Assembly (NCBI RefSeq): GCF_030687495.1
Contig: NZ_CP117435.1
Span: 806,001 to 870,000, forward strand
Length of the DNA: 64,000 nt
From: Pseudomonas sp. FP453
GTDB lineage: Bacteria; Pseudomonadota; Gammaproteobacteria; Pseudomonadales; Pseudomonadaceae
Direction: 5' to 3'
This document shows positions 37,218 through 45,690 of the stretch, one piece after another. The position numbers were made by a program, and so were the translations under genes. How positions within the stretch are numbered: the stretch's first letter is position 1; every line of letters begins with the position of its first letter. The notes beneath the pieces were generated by a model that ran no database searches, was not told the origin of the DNA, and worked only from the letters and a program-made list of their open reading frames with translations.

Positions 37218-38027
37218 TCAGCGCCCCAGCATCTTCACCCAACGCGACGGCGGCATGCCGTAGGTGCTGCGAAACTGCCGGGTCATATGGCTCTGGTCAG
37301 TAAACCCGGCCGTCATCGCCGCATTCACCAACGATTGGCCCTGGGCCAGCAGGCTGCGCACCAGGTCCAGCCGACGCATGGTCAGGTAGCGGTAGGGGCT
37401 GGTGCCGAACAACAAACGAAAATCCCGCGACAACGCCCAGCGGTCGCGGCCGGCGTGTTCGGCCATTTCGTCCAGGGTGATGCTGCGGCCCAGGGCGCTG
37501 TGGATAAATTCCCGCGCGCGTTCGGCGGCGATGTAGTCGAAGCTCTTGCGGCTGGTGATCACGCCGGAGGCCTCGCTCAGGGCTTGCGCCACGTCATACA
37601 TCGCGTCCTGCTCTTGCAGCGGATCAATCGGGCAATCCAGGCTTTGCAGCAGCACTTCGCTGGCGCGGAACAGGCGCGGGTCGGTGGTATGGCCGCAGGG
37701 GATGAACGGCAATGGCTTGCCGCCGAGGATCTGTTGGATCAGCGCCGGCTCCACGTAGATCATGCGGTAGCGGAAGCCTTCTTCGCTGCTGGCGCGGCCG
37801 TCGTGGGTTTCGTCGGGATGAATCACCATGGTCGTGCCGGGCAGGCTGTGGGTCATGCAGCCGCGATAGTGAAAGCTCTGCACGCCGAACAACGTTCGGC
37901 CGATGGCGTAGGTGTCATGGCGATGGGGGTCGAACGCGAAGCCGGCAAAGTACGCCTCGATACGGTCCATACCGCTGGCATGCGGGGCGCGGTGCATCCA
38001 GTCGAGGGGGGAGATGGGATTGCCCAT
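37218..38027 (-). CDS. AraC-family transcriptional regulator
   Basis: A 269-aa regulator with an N-terminal cupin-like AraC sensor domain (HRHDTYAIGRTLFGVQSFHYRG region near residue 37) and a C-terminal double helix-turn-helix (ITLDEMAEHAGRDRWALSRDF ... LVNAAMTAGFTDQSHMTRQF). It is divergent from the LysE-type exporter at 38166 with a 138-bp gap, so it probably controls export of an amino acid or related compound. Confidence 0.88.
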   Translation of the reverse strand: MGNPISPLDWMHRAPHASGMDRIEAYFAGFAFDPHRHDTYAIGRTLFGVQSFHYRGCMTHSLPGTTMVIHPDETHDGRASSEEGFRYRMIYVEPALIQQILGGKPLPFIPCGHTTDPRLFRASEVLLQSLDCPIDPLQEQDAMYDVAQALSEASGVITSRKSFDYIAAERAREFIHSALGRSITLDEMAEHAGRDRWALSRDFRLLFGTSPYRYLTMRRLDLVRSLLAQGQSLVNAAMTAGFTDQSHMTRQFRSTYGMPPSRWVKMLGR

Positions 38028-38165
38028 GGTGGCTTGTCACACAGTGAGGTGGAAACACGTTAACCGAGTCTGCGCTGCCAGTCTGCCGGGGTCTTGTACG
38101 ATTGTGCAAGGCAGGGGCGAGGCCTATGATCGCCGTTCGTGCCTTGCGCTGATGGAGTCGCCCCC

Positions 38166-38804
38166 ATGGATGTTCTCAACCCCGCCTATGTGGCGCCCCT
38201 GGTCTCGCTGGCGCTGCTGTGGACCGTGGCAGTGGTGACACCCGGTCCCAACTTTTTCAACACGGCGCAGCTGGCCGCCAGTTGTTCGCGCCGTCATGGC
38301 GTGGTGGCCTCGGCGGGTGTGGCCACCGGTACGATCCTGTGGGGGCTGGCGGGTGGCCTGGGCATCAAGTCGCTGTTTACCGCCGCCCCTATGCTGTACC
38401 TGGCATTCAAGATTATTGGTGGCTGCTACCTGATCTACCTCGGCTTGAAACTGTTCAAGCGCTCTGCCCCGGCCATGGGCCAGAACCTGCTGCCGGACGC
38501 GCCTCGGCGCTCGCTGTTCTCCGCGTGGCGCCTGGGGTTGCTGGGCAACCTGTCCAATCCCAAGGCGGCGCTGTTTGTCGCGACCATCTTCGCGTCCACC
38601 ATGCCGCCTTCGCCATCGCCGATGTTGCTGACCCTGGCGGTGCTCACCATGGCCACCTTGTCCTTCAGCTGGTATTCCTGCGTGGCCCTGGTGTTTTCCA
38701 GCGAGCGCATGGCCAACCTCTACAGCCGTTCGCGCAAATGGCTCGACCGCTTTGCTGGCAGTTGCTACCTGTTGTTCGGCGCACATCTGGTAGCGAATCG
38801 CTGA
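38166..38804 (+). CDS. LysE/RhtB-family amino-acid exporter
   Basis: A 212-aa inner-membrane protein with five to six helices. The family signature TPGPNFFNTAQLAASCSRRH is near residue 24, GCYLIYLGLKLF near 90, and NPKAALFVATIF near 137. LysE/RhtB proteins export amino acids such as lysine, threonine or homoserine. The ATG at 38166 begins the family-typical N-terminus. The adjacent divergent AraC regulator supports inducible export. Confidence 0.87.
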   Translation: MDVLNPAYVAPLVSLALLWTVAVVTPGPNFFNTAQLAASCSRRHGVVASAGVATGTILWGLAGGLGIKSLFTAAPMLYLAFKIIGGCYLIYLGLKLFKRSAPAMGQNLLPDAPRRSLFSAWRLGLLGNLSNPKAALFVATIFASTMPPSPSPMLLTLAVLTMATLSFSWYSCVALVFSSERMANLYSRSRKWLDRFAGSCYLLFGAHLVANR

Positions 38805-38848
38805 CGGCCCGTGGTAAGAAGCCATACTTTCAACAGTGAGGCTGGGTC

Positions 38849-39943
38849 ATGAGCAAGGTGCGCGTAGGGATTATTTTTGGTGGTCGTTCGGCCGAGCACG
38901 AAGTGTCGTTGCAATCGGCGCGCAATATCGTCGACGCCCTTGATCGCACGCGCTTCGAGCCGGTGCTGATCGGCATTGACAAGGCCGGCCACTGGCACCT
39001 CAACGACACCTCGAACTTCCTGATTAACCAGGAAAACCCGGCCTTGATCGGCCTCAACCAATCCAACCGCGAACTGGCGGTGGTGCCGGGCAAGGCCAGC
39101 CAGCAACTGGTGGAAACCTCCGGCGGCGACCTGCTGGCCCATGTCGATGTAATCTTCCCCATCGTCCACGGCTCCCTGGGCGAGGACGGTTGCCTGCAAG
39201 GCCTGCTGCGCATGGCCGACCTGCCATTTGTCGGCTCCGATGTGCTCGGCTCGGCGGTGTGCATGGACAAGGACATCAGCAAGCGCCTGCTGCGCGATGC
39301 CGGGATTGCAGTCACGCCGTTCATCACCCTGACCCGTCGCAATGCGGCACAGACAAGCTTTGATACGGCGGTGAACACGCTCGGTCTGCCGCTGTTCGTC
39401 AAGCCGGCCAACCAGGGTTCGTCGGTGGGGGTGAGCAAAGTCGGCAACGAAGCCGAGTACCACGCCGCCGTCGAACTGGCCCTGGGCTTTGATGAAAAAG
39501 TGCTGGTGGAATCCGCTGTCAGCGGCCGTGAAATCGAATGCGCCGTGCTGGGCAATGACAACCCCATCGCCAGCGGTTGCGGCGAGATTGTGGTGAGCAA
39601 CGGTTTCTATTCCTACGACAGCAAATACATCGACGACCAGGCCGCCCAGGTGGTGGTGCCGGCGGCGATCAGCGTCGACGCCAGCGAACGTATCCGCCGC
39701 TTGGCCATCGAGGCGTTTGAAGTGTTGGGTTGCGCGGGGCTGGCGCGTGTCGATGTGTTTTTGACCGACGACGGCGAAGTGCTTATCAATGAAATCAACT
39801 CACTGCCCGGCTTCACCCGCATCAGCATGTACCCCAAGCTGTGGCAGGCGGCGGGGATGAGCTACAGCGAACTGGTGAGCCGGTTGATCGAGCTGGCGTT
39901 GGAGCGGCATGCGGGGCGCAAGGGGTTGAAGATCAGTCGGTGA
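38849..39943 (+). CDS. ddlA: D-alanine--D-alanine ligase, DdlA type
   Basis: A 364-aa ATP-grasp ligase that makes the D-Ala-D-Ala dipeptide for peptidoglycan. Landmarks are [20 protein letters not shown] at the N-terminus, [30 protein letters not shown] and the metal-binding end [17 protein letters not shown]. The length and the insertion between residues 50 and 90 fit DdlA; DdlB is shorter and normally sits in the mur cluster, outside this window. Its 3' end overlaps the convergent pgeF gene by 11 nt. Confidence 0.92.
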   Translation: MSKVRVGIIFGGRSAEHEVSLQSARNIVDALDRTRFEPVLIGIDKAGHWHLNDTSNFLINQENPALIGLNQSNRELAVVPGKASQQLVETSGGDLLAHVDVIFPIVHGSLGEDGCLQGLLRMADLPFVGSDVLGSAVCMDKDISKRLLRDAGIAVTPFITLTRRNAAQTSFDTAVNTLGLPLFVKPANQGSSVGVSKVGNEAEYHAAVELALGFDEKVLVESAVSGREIECAVLGNDNPIASGCGEIVVSNGFYSYDSKYIDDQAAQVVVPAAISVDASERIRRLAIEAFEVLGCAGLARVDVFLTDDGEVLINEINSLPGFTRISMYPKLWQAAGMSYSELVSRLIELALERHAGRKGLKISR

Positions 39944-40643
39944 TGGCTCTACGAGCAATCCACGAATACAACAACGTCCTCACCTCCTCCGGGTGATGGG
40001 TCCTTCTGCGGTAGCTGGCAAACGCCGGCGACGTGCAGTAAGTGCAGACCGCGCTGACCTCTACCTGCTCGCGCCGAACGCCGGCCGCGTGCAACAGCAT
40101 CAGCGCGTAGGCGCTCAGGTCGAACCACGCGCTGCCGGTTTGGCGCGCATGGGGCGGTGCGATCTTCGGTGGCAGCAACGGCGCCGGTTGGGCAAAACGC
40201 CACAAGTGACCCTGATCGGCCTGGAACTGCGCGATAAAGTCGGCGCTCACCTCATAACAGCAGGGCTTGATCGACGGGCCGATAGCCACTTGCAACTGCT
40301 CGGCGCCAATCCCGTCCTCGGCAAAACGCTGCACGGCATTGGCGATGATCCCGGCTTGCAGGCCTTTCCAACCGCCATGCACCGCCGCCACTTTCTCGCC
40401 GTTGTGGGCGGCGATAAGGATGGGCAGACAGTCGGCCGTAATCACCGCGATCGGCTGCTGCGAGCCGGTGAACACACCGTCGGCCGGCACTGTATTGCTC
40501 GGCTGATCCGCTTGCCAGTCGATCACGGCGGCGCTGTGCACCTGCTTGCAGATAAACACGTCATCCGGGCACTGCGGGTCATTGATCGTACAAAAACCAT
40601 GATCGACGCCAACGAGGGCGCCGAGGTTGTCTGCCTGTTGCAC
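39933..40643 (-). CDS. pgeF: PgeF-like laccase-domain protein (peptidoglycan editing factor family)
   Basis: A 236-aa YfiH/DUF152 protein. Metal-site landmarks are [11 protein letters not shown] and [13 protein letters not shown], plus HGFCT near the N-terminus and CTYC near the C-terminus. E. coli PgeF (YfiH) is a cytoplasmic amidase that removes wrongly incorporated residues from peptidoglycan precursors; relatives have been called polyphenol oxidases or purine nucleoside enzymes. The GTG at 40643 is preferred: GGAGA lies 9 nt ahead and the length is normal, whereas a longer frame would overlap ggt. It is 25 bp downstream of ggt on the same strand. It may be a second copy, since pgeF usually follows rluD. 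Confidence 0.8.
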   Translation of the reverse strand: MQQADNLGALVGVDHGFCTINDPQCPDDVFICKQVHSAAVIDWQADQPSNTVPADGVFTGSQQPIAVITADCLPILIAAHNGEKVAAVHGGWKGLQAGIIANAVQRFAEDGIGAEQLQVAIGPSIKPCCYEVSADFIAQFQADQGHLWRFAQPAPLLPPKIAPPHARQTGSAWFDLSAYALMLLHAAGVRREQVEVSAVCTYCTSPAFASYRRRTHHPEEVRTLLYSWIARRAITD

Positions 40644-40668
40644 GGGGTTGTCTCCATCGCTAAAAGTT

Positions 40669-42498
40669 TCAGTCGCCGAGGGCTTCGCCTTCACGTCGAG
40701 GGTCCGCGCCGCCACTGAGTGACACTTTGCCCTGGGCATCGCGGGTGCGCACGATGGCCTGCACGCCACTGGTCATATCGATCTCGCTGAGGGCATGGCC
40801 CTTGTCTTTCAGGGCCTGTTTCAACCCTGGGCTGAACAGGCCCGCTTCCAGTTCGGTAGCGCCATTGCGGCTGCCAAAGTTGGGCAGGCTGATGGCCGCT
40901 TGCGGGTCGAGTTGCCAGTCGAGCATCGCCACGAGCGACTTGCTCACGTACTCGATGATCTGCGAGCCGCCCGGCGAGCCGACGGTGGCCAGCAACTCGC
41001 CGCTGTGGCGGTCGAATACCAGCGTCGGCGCCATGGCCGAGCGCGGGCGTTTGCCGGGCTCGACGCGGTTGGCTACGGGCTGGCCGTTTTCCTCGGGGAT
41101 GAACGAGAAGTCGGTCATCTGGTTGTTGAGCAAAAAGCCCTGGACCATCACATGGGCGCCGAATGCCGCTTCGACCGTGGTGGTCATCGACACGGCACCG
41201 CCCTGGTCGTCCACCGCCACCACTTGCGAGGTGGAGATGCGCAGCGGCGAGCGGTCTGGGGCGTACGCCACTGCGATGCCCGCTGGTGTGCCGGGCTTGG
41301 CGATGCCCATGCTGCGTTCGCCGATCAAGGCGGCGCGTTTGGCCAGGTATTCAGGGGCGACGAGACCGGCGAGCGGCACGGGAACGAAGTCGGCATCGGC
41401 CACGTACAGCGCGCGGTCGGCGAACGCCAGGCGGCCGGCTTCGGAGAGCAGGTGCACGGCCTCGGGCGTCGGTTCCAGGCCGGCCGGTGAGGCGCTCTTG
41501 CGCGGTGTCATCGGCGCGATGGCCTGTTGCGGGTTGCGCGCTTGCAGCGCCTGCAGGGTGCCGAGGATCTGCGCGATGGCAATCCCGCCCGACGACGGCG
41601 GCGGCATGCCGCAGACTTTCCATTGCTTGTAGTCGGTGCACAGCGGCGCACGCTCTTTGGCGCTGTAGCCTTGGAGGTCCGCCTGGGACAGGCTCCCGGC
41701 GTTGCCGTGGCCCTGCACCTTGCGTGCGATTTCAGCGGCAATCGGCCCGTGGTACAGCGCGTTTGGCCCTTCCTTGGCGATGCGTTGGAACACGGCGGCC
41801 AGCGCCGGGTTTTTCAATAGCGTGCCGGTGGCCTTGGGCGTGCCATCGGCATTCAAGAAATACGCCGCCATGTCCGGCGACTGCGGGATGTAGCGGTCAG
41901 CGGCAATCAGCGCGTGCAGGCGCGGGGAAATCGCAAAGCCCTGCTGCGACAAACGAATCGCCGGCTCGAACAGCGTAGCCCAGGGCAGGCGCCCGCTCTT
42001 TTCGTGGGCCATTTCCAGCGCGCGCAAAACCCCCGGCGTGCCGACGGAACGCCCGCCGATCTGCGCCTCGGCAAACCCCATCGGCGTGCCGTCGGCCCTC
42101 AGGAACAAGCGCTCGGTCGCCCCGGCCGGTGCGGTTTCGCGGCCGTCATAAGCGTGCACGTTCTGGCCGTCCCACAGCATGATGAATGCACCGCCGCCAA
42201 TGCCCGACGACTGTGGCTCCACCAGGGTCAACACGGCCTGCATCGCAATCGCCGCGTCAATCGCCGAACCGCCTTGGCGCAGCATCTCGCGCCCGGCTGC
42301 GGCGGCCAGTGGGTTGGCGGCGGCGGCCATGTGGCGTTCGGCATGCCGCAGCGTGAGGTCGCTGCGGTAGCCCGAGCCCAGCTCCGGTGCCGGTGGTTGT
42401 TCGGTGACTGGGCTGTGGCAGGCGGCCAGGGTGAGGGTCGCAGCCAAGACCGACAACGGCCGGCGATAAATCGAAAACACGCGCTGAACTCCGTTCAT
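40669..42498 (-). CDS. ggt: Gamma-glutamyltransferase
   Basis: A 609-aa gamma-glutamyltranspeptidase precursor. The N-terminus is a lipoprotein-type signal (LSVLAATLTLAACHSP). Family landmarks include LRQGGSAIDAAIAMQAVLTL, GIGGGAFIML and the autoprocessing/catalytic region GGAVSMTTTVEAAFGAHVM, where the Thr-rich stretch supplies the N-terminal nucleophile of the small subunit. GSPGGSQIIEYV lies near residue 510. It acts in the periplasm on glutathione and other gamma-glutamyl compounds. It heads a minus-strand pair with pgeF. Confidence 0.92.
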   Translation of the reverse strand: MNGVQRVFSIYRRPLSVLAATLTLAACHSPVTEQPPAPELGSGYRSDLTLRHAERHMAAAANPLAAAAGREMLRQGGSAIDAAIAMQAVLTLVEPQSSGIGGGAFIMLWDGQNVHAYDGRETAPAGATERLFLRADGTPMGFAEAQIGGRSVGTPGVLRALEMAHEKSGRLPWATLFEPAIRLSQQGFAISPRLHALIAADRYIPQSPDMAAYFLNADGTPKATGTLLKNPALAAVFQRIAKEGPNALYHGPIAAEIARKVQGHGNAGSLSQADLQGYSAKERAPLCTDYKQWKVCGMPPPSSGGIAIAQILGTLQALQARNPQQAIAPMTPRKSASPAGLEPTPEAVHLLSEAGRLAFADRALYVADADFVPVPLAGLVAPEYLAKRAALIGERSMGIAKPGTPAGIAVAYAPDRSPLRISTSQVVAVDDQGGAVSMTTTVEAAFGAHVMVQGFLLNNQMTDFSFIPEENGQPVANRVEPGKRPRSAMAPTLVFDRHSGELLATVGSPGGSQIIEYVSKSLVAMLDWQLDPQAAISLPNFGSRNGATELEAGLFSPGLKQALKDKGHALSEIDMTSGVQAIVRTRDAQGKVSLSGGADPRREGEALGD

Positions 42499-42534
42499 TT
42501 TGAGAATGATCTGTTGTCCTTGGGGCTTGGTGTT

Positions 42535-43314
42535 TTACAGGTAAATCGTGCCTTGCAGGTAGAGCACGGCGTTGCCCGAGATGATTACGCGGTCGCCCTG
42601 GAGCTCGCAGCGCAACTGGCCACGGCGCTTGCCGCCTTGTTCGGCGGTCATTTGCTGCTTGCCCAGGCGCTCGGCCCAGAACGGTGCCAGCGAGGTGTGG
42701 GCGGAACCGGTGACCGGGTCTTCATTGACGCCCACGTTCGGCCCGAACCAGCGCGAGACAAAATCGAACCGCGCGCTTTTGGCTGTCACGGCGATCCCGC
42801 GTTTGGGCAGGCCCTTGAGGCGGGCGAAGTCCGGGGTCAGCGCGGCGACCTGGGCTTCATTGTCCACCAGCACGATGTAGTCATCGGTGCCGAAGACTTC
42901 GGCGCGCTCGATGCCCAGCGCGCTCAACATCCCCGCCGGCGGCTCGCAACGCTCCGGGCGCTTGGCCGGGAAGTCCATCGCCAGCTCGTCGCCATTGCGT
43001 GTCACCCGCAGCTCGCCGCTGCGGGTGGCAAAGCGCAGCACTTCGGGGGCGTCCGCCAACTGGTGGATCAATACCCAGGCCGCTGCCAGCGTGGCATGGC
43101 CGCACAGGTCCACTTCGACTTCCGGGGTAAACCAGCGCAGCTCATAGATATCGCCACGCGGCACGAAAAACGCGGTCTCCGAGAGGTTGTTCTCGGCGGC
43201 GATGTTGTGCAGTTGTTCGTTGGGCAGCCATTCGGTCAGCGGGCAGACGGCCGCCGGGTTGCCGCCGAAGGTGTGTTGGCTGAAAGCGTCGACTTGGTAG
43301 ATGTCCAATTTCAT
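42535..43314 (-). CDS. PhzF-family isomerase
   Basis: A 259-aa protein of the PhzF/DapF-fold family. The catalytic Glu is in NNLSETAFFV (near residue 46), with FGGNPAAVCPL at the N-terminus and GHATLAAAWVL in the first domain. DPVTGSAHTSLAPFW is the second-domain signature. PhzF itself isomerises a phenazine precursor, but no other phenazine genes are present, so this is a paralogue of unknown substrate. It lies on the same strand as ggt, 36 bp upstream of it. Confidence 0.85.
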   Translation of the reverse strand: MKLDIYQVDAFSQHTFGGNPAAVCPLTEWLPNEQLHNIAAENNLSETAFFVPRGDIYELRWFTPEVEVDLCGHATLAAAWVLIHQLADAPEVLRFATRSGELRVTRNGDELAMDFPAKRPERCEPPAGMLSALGIERAEVFGTDDYIVLVDNEAQVAALTPDFARLKGLPKRGIAVTAKSARFDFVSRWFGPNVGVNEDPVTGSAHTSLAPFWAERLGKQQMTAEQGGKRRGQLRCELQGDRVIISGNAVLYLQGTIYL

Positions 43315-43427
43315 CGGGGGCGCTCCGTGTGGGGGAGGCAGGACACTAACAGTGGGTCAGTGGGGGCGTCGACGTACAGATGGCGGATTTTTTTGAACGC
43401 ATGTGTGCGGTACTTTTCCGCAGGCAT

Positions 43428-43463
43428 AAAAAAACGGCCTACCTTTCGGTAAGCCGTTTTTAG
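43428..43463 (-). terminator. Terminator of the tRNA-Met transcript
   Basis: Read on the minus strand, ACGGCTTACC, loop GAAA and GGTAGGCCGT (one G-U pair) are followed by TTTTTTT. It starts five bases after the tRNA 3' end and is a clear intrinsic terminator. Confidence 0.92.
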
Positions 43464-43467
43464 TACT

Positions 43468-43544
43468 TGGTGGCTACACAGGGACTTGAACCCCGGACCC
43501 CAGCATTATGAATGCTATGCTCTAACCAACTGAGCTATGTAGCC
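43468..43544 (-). tRNA. tRNA-Met (CAT anticodon), elongator type
   Basis: A 77-nt cloverleaf on the minus strand. The acceptor arms GGCTACA and TGTAGCC pair, the anticodon loop is TTCATAA (anticodon CAT), the T-loop is TTCAAGT, and CCA is encoded. The first acceptor pair G-C is Watson-Crick, unlike an initiator tRNA. It marks the left border of the type III secretion island, and tRNA genes are common integration sites. No direct repeat of its 3' end was found at the other border by eye. Confidence 0.95.
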
Positions 43545-43812
43545 AAGTGGCGCGCATTATTCGCGGAGAACGGGAATGCGTCAAGCGTTTATTTTTAATT
43601 TTTATCTACGCTTTCAACTGTTTAAGCGAAATAGGCTGAATCCGCGACGAGTGGCGCGGTGGGCGTTGATGTTTCTGCGCTGAAGAATTCAGGTGGAGGG
43701 CGCGGTTTTTCGGTGGGGGGCGATCGACGAGGGGCGCGGTGATGGCCCCTTGGTGCCGTTGGCGTGTGACCCGGTTGGGCAGATATCCCTGTCGCCCAAC
43801 GCGTAGCCTTAC

Positions 43813-44364
43813 TTAGGGGTGTCGCGAGTTATGGGTGACGCGCTTGAGTTGTTCGCGCGCTCGCGATAGGCGTGAGCGAACGGTGCCGATCGGGATGTCC
43901 AGCACGTCGGCGGTGTCCTGGTAGCTGCCGTCGGTTTCCAGCGAGGCGTATAACGTTTTGCGCATTTCTATGGGCAAGTGATTGATAGCGCTCAGGGTAT
44001 TTTCCAGGCGGCGGTTGATTTCAAACTCCCAGTCCAGGCTGTTGTTTTCTTCCTGGCCATGCCACAGGGACTCGTCGAATTCACAATGGGCGGGCTTGGC
44101 ATACAGGCGCCGGAAGTGATTTCGGATCAGGTTCTGCGCGATGCCGCACATCCAAGTGCTGAGCGTCGCGCTGCCATTGAAGCGCTCGCGATTGCGCCAG
44201 GCTTCCAGGTAAGTCAGTTGCAGAAGGTCATCCGCATCTTCTGGGTTGAGCACCCGTTTGTGAATGAAGCGCCGGAGTTTTTTCTGTTGATCGTCTGTCA
44301 GGTGGAGCATGAAGTGAGGCGAACGGCCACCGAGGTGAACTAAAGCTTCAATTGGGATATTCAT
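43813..44364 (-). CDS. hrpL: HrpL-like ECF sigma factor of the T3SS island
   Basis: A 183-aa ECF sigma factor, the length of P. syringae HrpL. Region 2 is seen in NPEDADDLLQLTYLEAWRNR ... STWMCGIAQNLIRNHFRR, and region 4 in SYQDTADVLDIPIGTVRSRLSRAREQ. HrpL-type factors transcribe hrp-box promoters; such boxes occur upstream of hrpJ and hrpA. GAGG precedes the ATG by 8 nt. A sigma-54 promoter lies about 55 bp upstream, as expected for HrpR/S control. It faces away from hrpJ across a shared regulatory region. P. fluorescens homologues are named rspL. Confidence 0.9.
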   Translation of the reverse strand: MNIPIEALVHLGGRSPHFMLHLTDDQQKKLRRFIHKRVLNPEDADDLLQLTYLEAWRNRERFNGSATLSTWMCGIAQNLIRNHFRRLYAKPAHCEFDESLWHGQEENNSLDWEFEINRRLENTLSAINHLPIEMRKTLYASLETDGSYQDTADVLDIPIGTVRSRLSRAREQLKRVTHNSRHP

Positions 44365-44415
44365 GATTTTTTCCTCAATGTAGACGCAGTCGAAATGTAT
44401 CGACGAGAGCCTGAT

Positions 44416-44431
44416 TGCACTGCTTGTGCCA
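44416..44431 (-). promoter_or_regulatory. Sigma-54 (-24/-12) promoter of hrpL
   Basis: The minus strand reads TGGCACAAGCAGTGCA: GG and GC dinucleotides 10 bp apart within a near-consensus TGGCAC-N5-TTGC element (one mismatch). It lies 52-67 bp upstream of the hrpL ATG. The HrpR/S-type activator at 61096-62034 is the obvious enhancer-binding protein. Confidence 0.82.
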
Positions 44432-44568
44432 AAGGGGGAAAGTCATGTAACCAATTGATTTATATAAATAAATATCTTGAATTGAAGCGTTTTTGTGCAG
44501 TCTCTGGCACGTGAGGAGGCGGGGCGTTTGCAAGTATTTTCAAACTTGCAGTGGCGTTGAATCTCGAT

Positions 44569-44597
44569 GGAACCAGATGGCTAGGCTTCGCCACACA
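44569..44597 (+). promoter_or_regulatory. hrp box upstream of hrpJ
   Basis: GGAACC, 16 bases, then CCACACA: an exact match to the HrpL promoter consensus GGAACC-N15/16-CCACNNA. The hrpJ ATG is 31 bp further on. It should drive the whole hrpJ-hrcU arm. Confidence 0.93.
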
Positions 44598-44627
44598 GGG
44601 AAACACTCTTTCTGCTCTGGCCTGCCC

Positions 44628-45689
44628 ATGAAAGTCGAATCCCCTAGCGATGTGCAAACAGTCCAGCACCTGGATCAACGCGTTGTCAGCAATGCCTCCG
44701 TGCCCGCGCCGGTAAGGGGGGTGGATGAGCTGGCCCATCTGTTCAATCAGGAAGTACAACTCAATAAGCTCCCTCTGGACCAGCGGCATATGGGGGTGCG
44801 CGTGCCTCCGGCTGAACAGATGGTGCAGCTGTACGACCAGCTGGGTCATCCGGCCCAGGCGAGCATGGCCGCGGTTTCGCGTCGACTCAGGATGCAGTTG
44901 CTGAAAAACGCGAATGTCGGCAAGTTGCTCGAAAACGCAGGCGGGGATCCGGCTCGTGCGTTCGTGGTGCTCAAGCATATGGCGGCTCAGGCGGACACTG
45001 AGGTACGTAAGTATGAGGCCGCCCTGGCACGCGCAGCGCTTGCCAAGCTGGCAGCCCGCTTCAGAGGCGAGATTCAGGCTGGCCTGAACATTGCCCTCTC
45101 ATTGCAGGCGGCCTGTGTTGATCCACAGGAGTGCCAAGCGCTACGGTCGCTCTACTACGCCAGTGTGGTCACGCGCCAATCCCTGGCGACGATGATGCAA
45201 GCCCTGCTGGGGTGTGTATGGCGGCGAACGTTTCCATGAGGGGATCAATGTGATGCGTAAAGCCTTGGCGGACGATATCGCCGCCAAGGTCTCATCGATG
45301 CCCACATCATTGTTGCGCTCCTTGCTGCTGGGCCTGCGAAGCTGTGGGCAGTTGGGTGGCGTGTTGGCCGGTTGCCTGGCGTTGAACCTGCGACTGGGTA
45401 TCGAGCAGGACGCCGTTCCCCTGCTGCAGCGCCTGCTTGGCTACGCCGGCAGCGGTATCGCCGCCGAGGAAATCCTGAGGTTGGGGGACGAGCTGGGGGG
45501 GGGGGGGCGCCCTCGAGGAAACTGCCAGCTCTCAATGCGCTTTACCCTCTGCTCCGGCAGCTGCCTTTGGCCTTATGGCCTGACGGTAGGGTCCGTGAGG
45601 AAGCCTTGTTCAGCTTTATAGTGGTGATGGACGAGCTGAACCGGCTCGACGGTGGAACCCAGCGTTTTCCTGCGATGGCGGGGATCTGA
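44628..45689 (+). pseudogene. hrpJ: hrpJ (SctW gatekeeper), frame-disrupted
   Basis: This region encodes a HrpJ/YopN-type gatekeeper, which controls the order of substrate secretion, but it is split across frames. From ATG 44628 the frame holds MKVESPSDVQTVQHLDQ and most of the HrpJ N-terminal domain, ending at a stop at 45237. Homology continues in another frame from about 45213 (VYGGERFHEGINVMRKALAD ... LRLGDELGGG) to a run of 13 G at 45495-45507. The C-terminal TyeA-like part (LNALYPLLRQLPLALWPDG) resumes in the first frame and ends at 45689. One G too many at 45209-45212 explains the first break. A length change in the G-run, possibly with a T at 45530, explains the second. Joined, the protein would be about 355 aa, near normal. 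Either the gene is inactivated or phase-variable, or the assembly is wrong here. Confidence 0.8.
45495..45507 (+). repeat. 13-bp poly-G tract inside hrpJ
   Basis: Thirteen consecutive G at 45495-45507 lie in the codons for a Gly run of HrpJ and coincide with the second reading-frame change. With 14 or 11 G the middle frame joins directly to the C-terminal frame. Confidence 0.9.
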
Positions 45690-45690
45690 G

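Noticed and set aside
42535..43314. Phenazine biosynthesis locus
   Set aside because: Only a PhzF-family protein is present; no phzA-E or phzG genes are nearby.
41914..43452. 512-aa plus-strand open frame
   Set aside because: It is antisense to ggt and phzF.
45654..45680. Second hrp box before hrcV (GGAACC at about 45655)
   Set aside because: No CCACNNA element follows at 15-16 bp.
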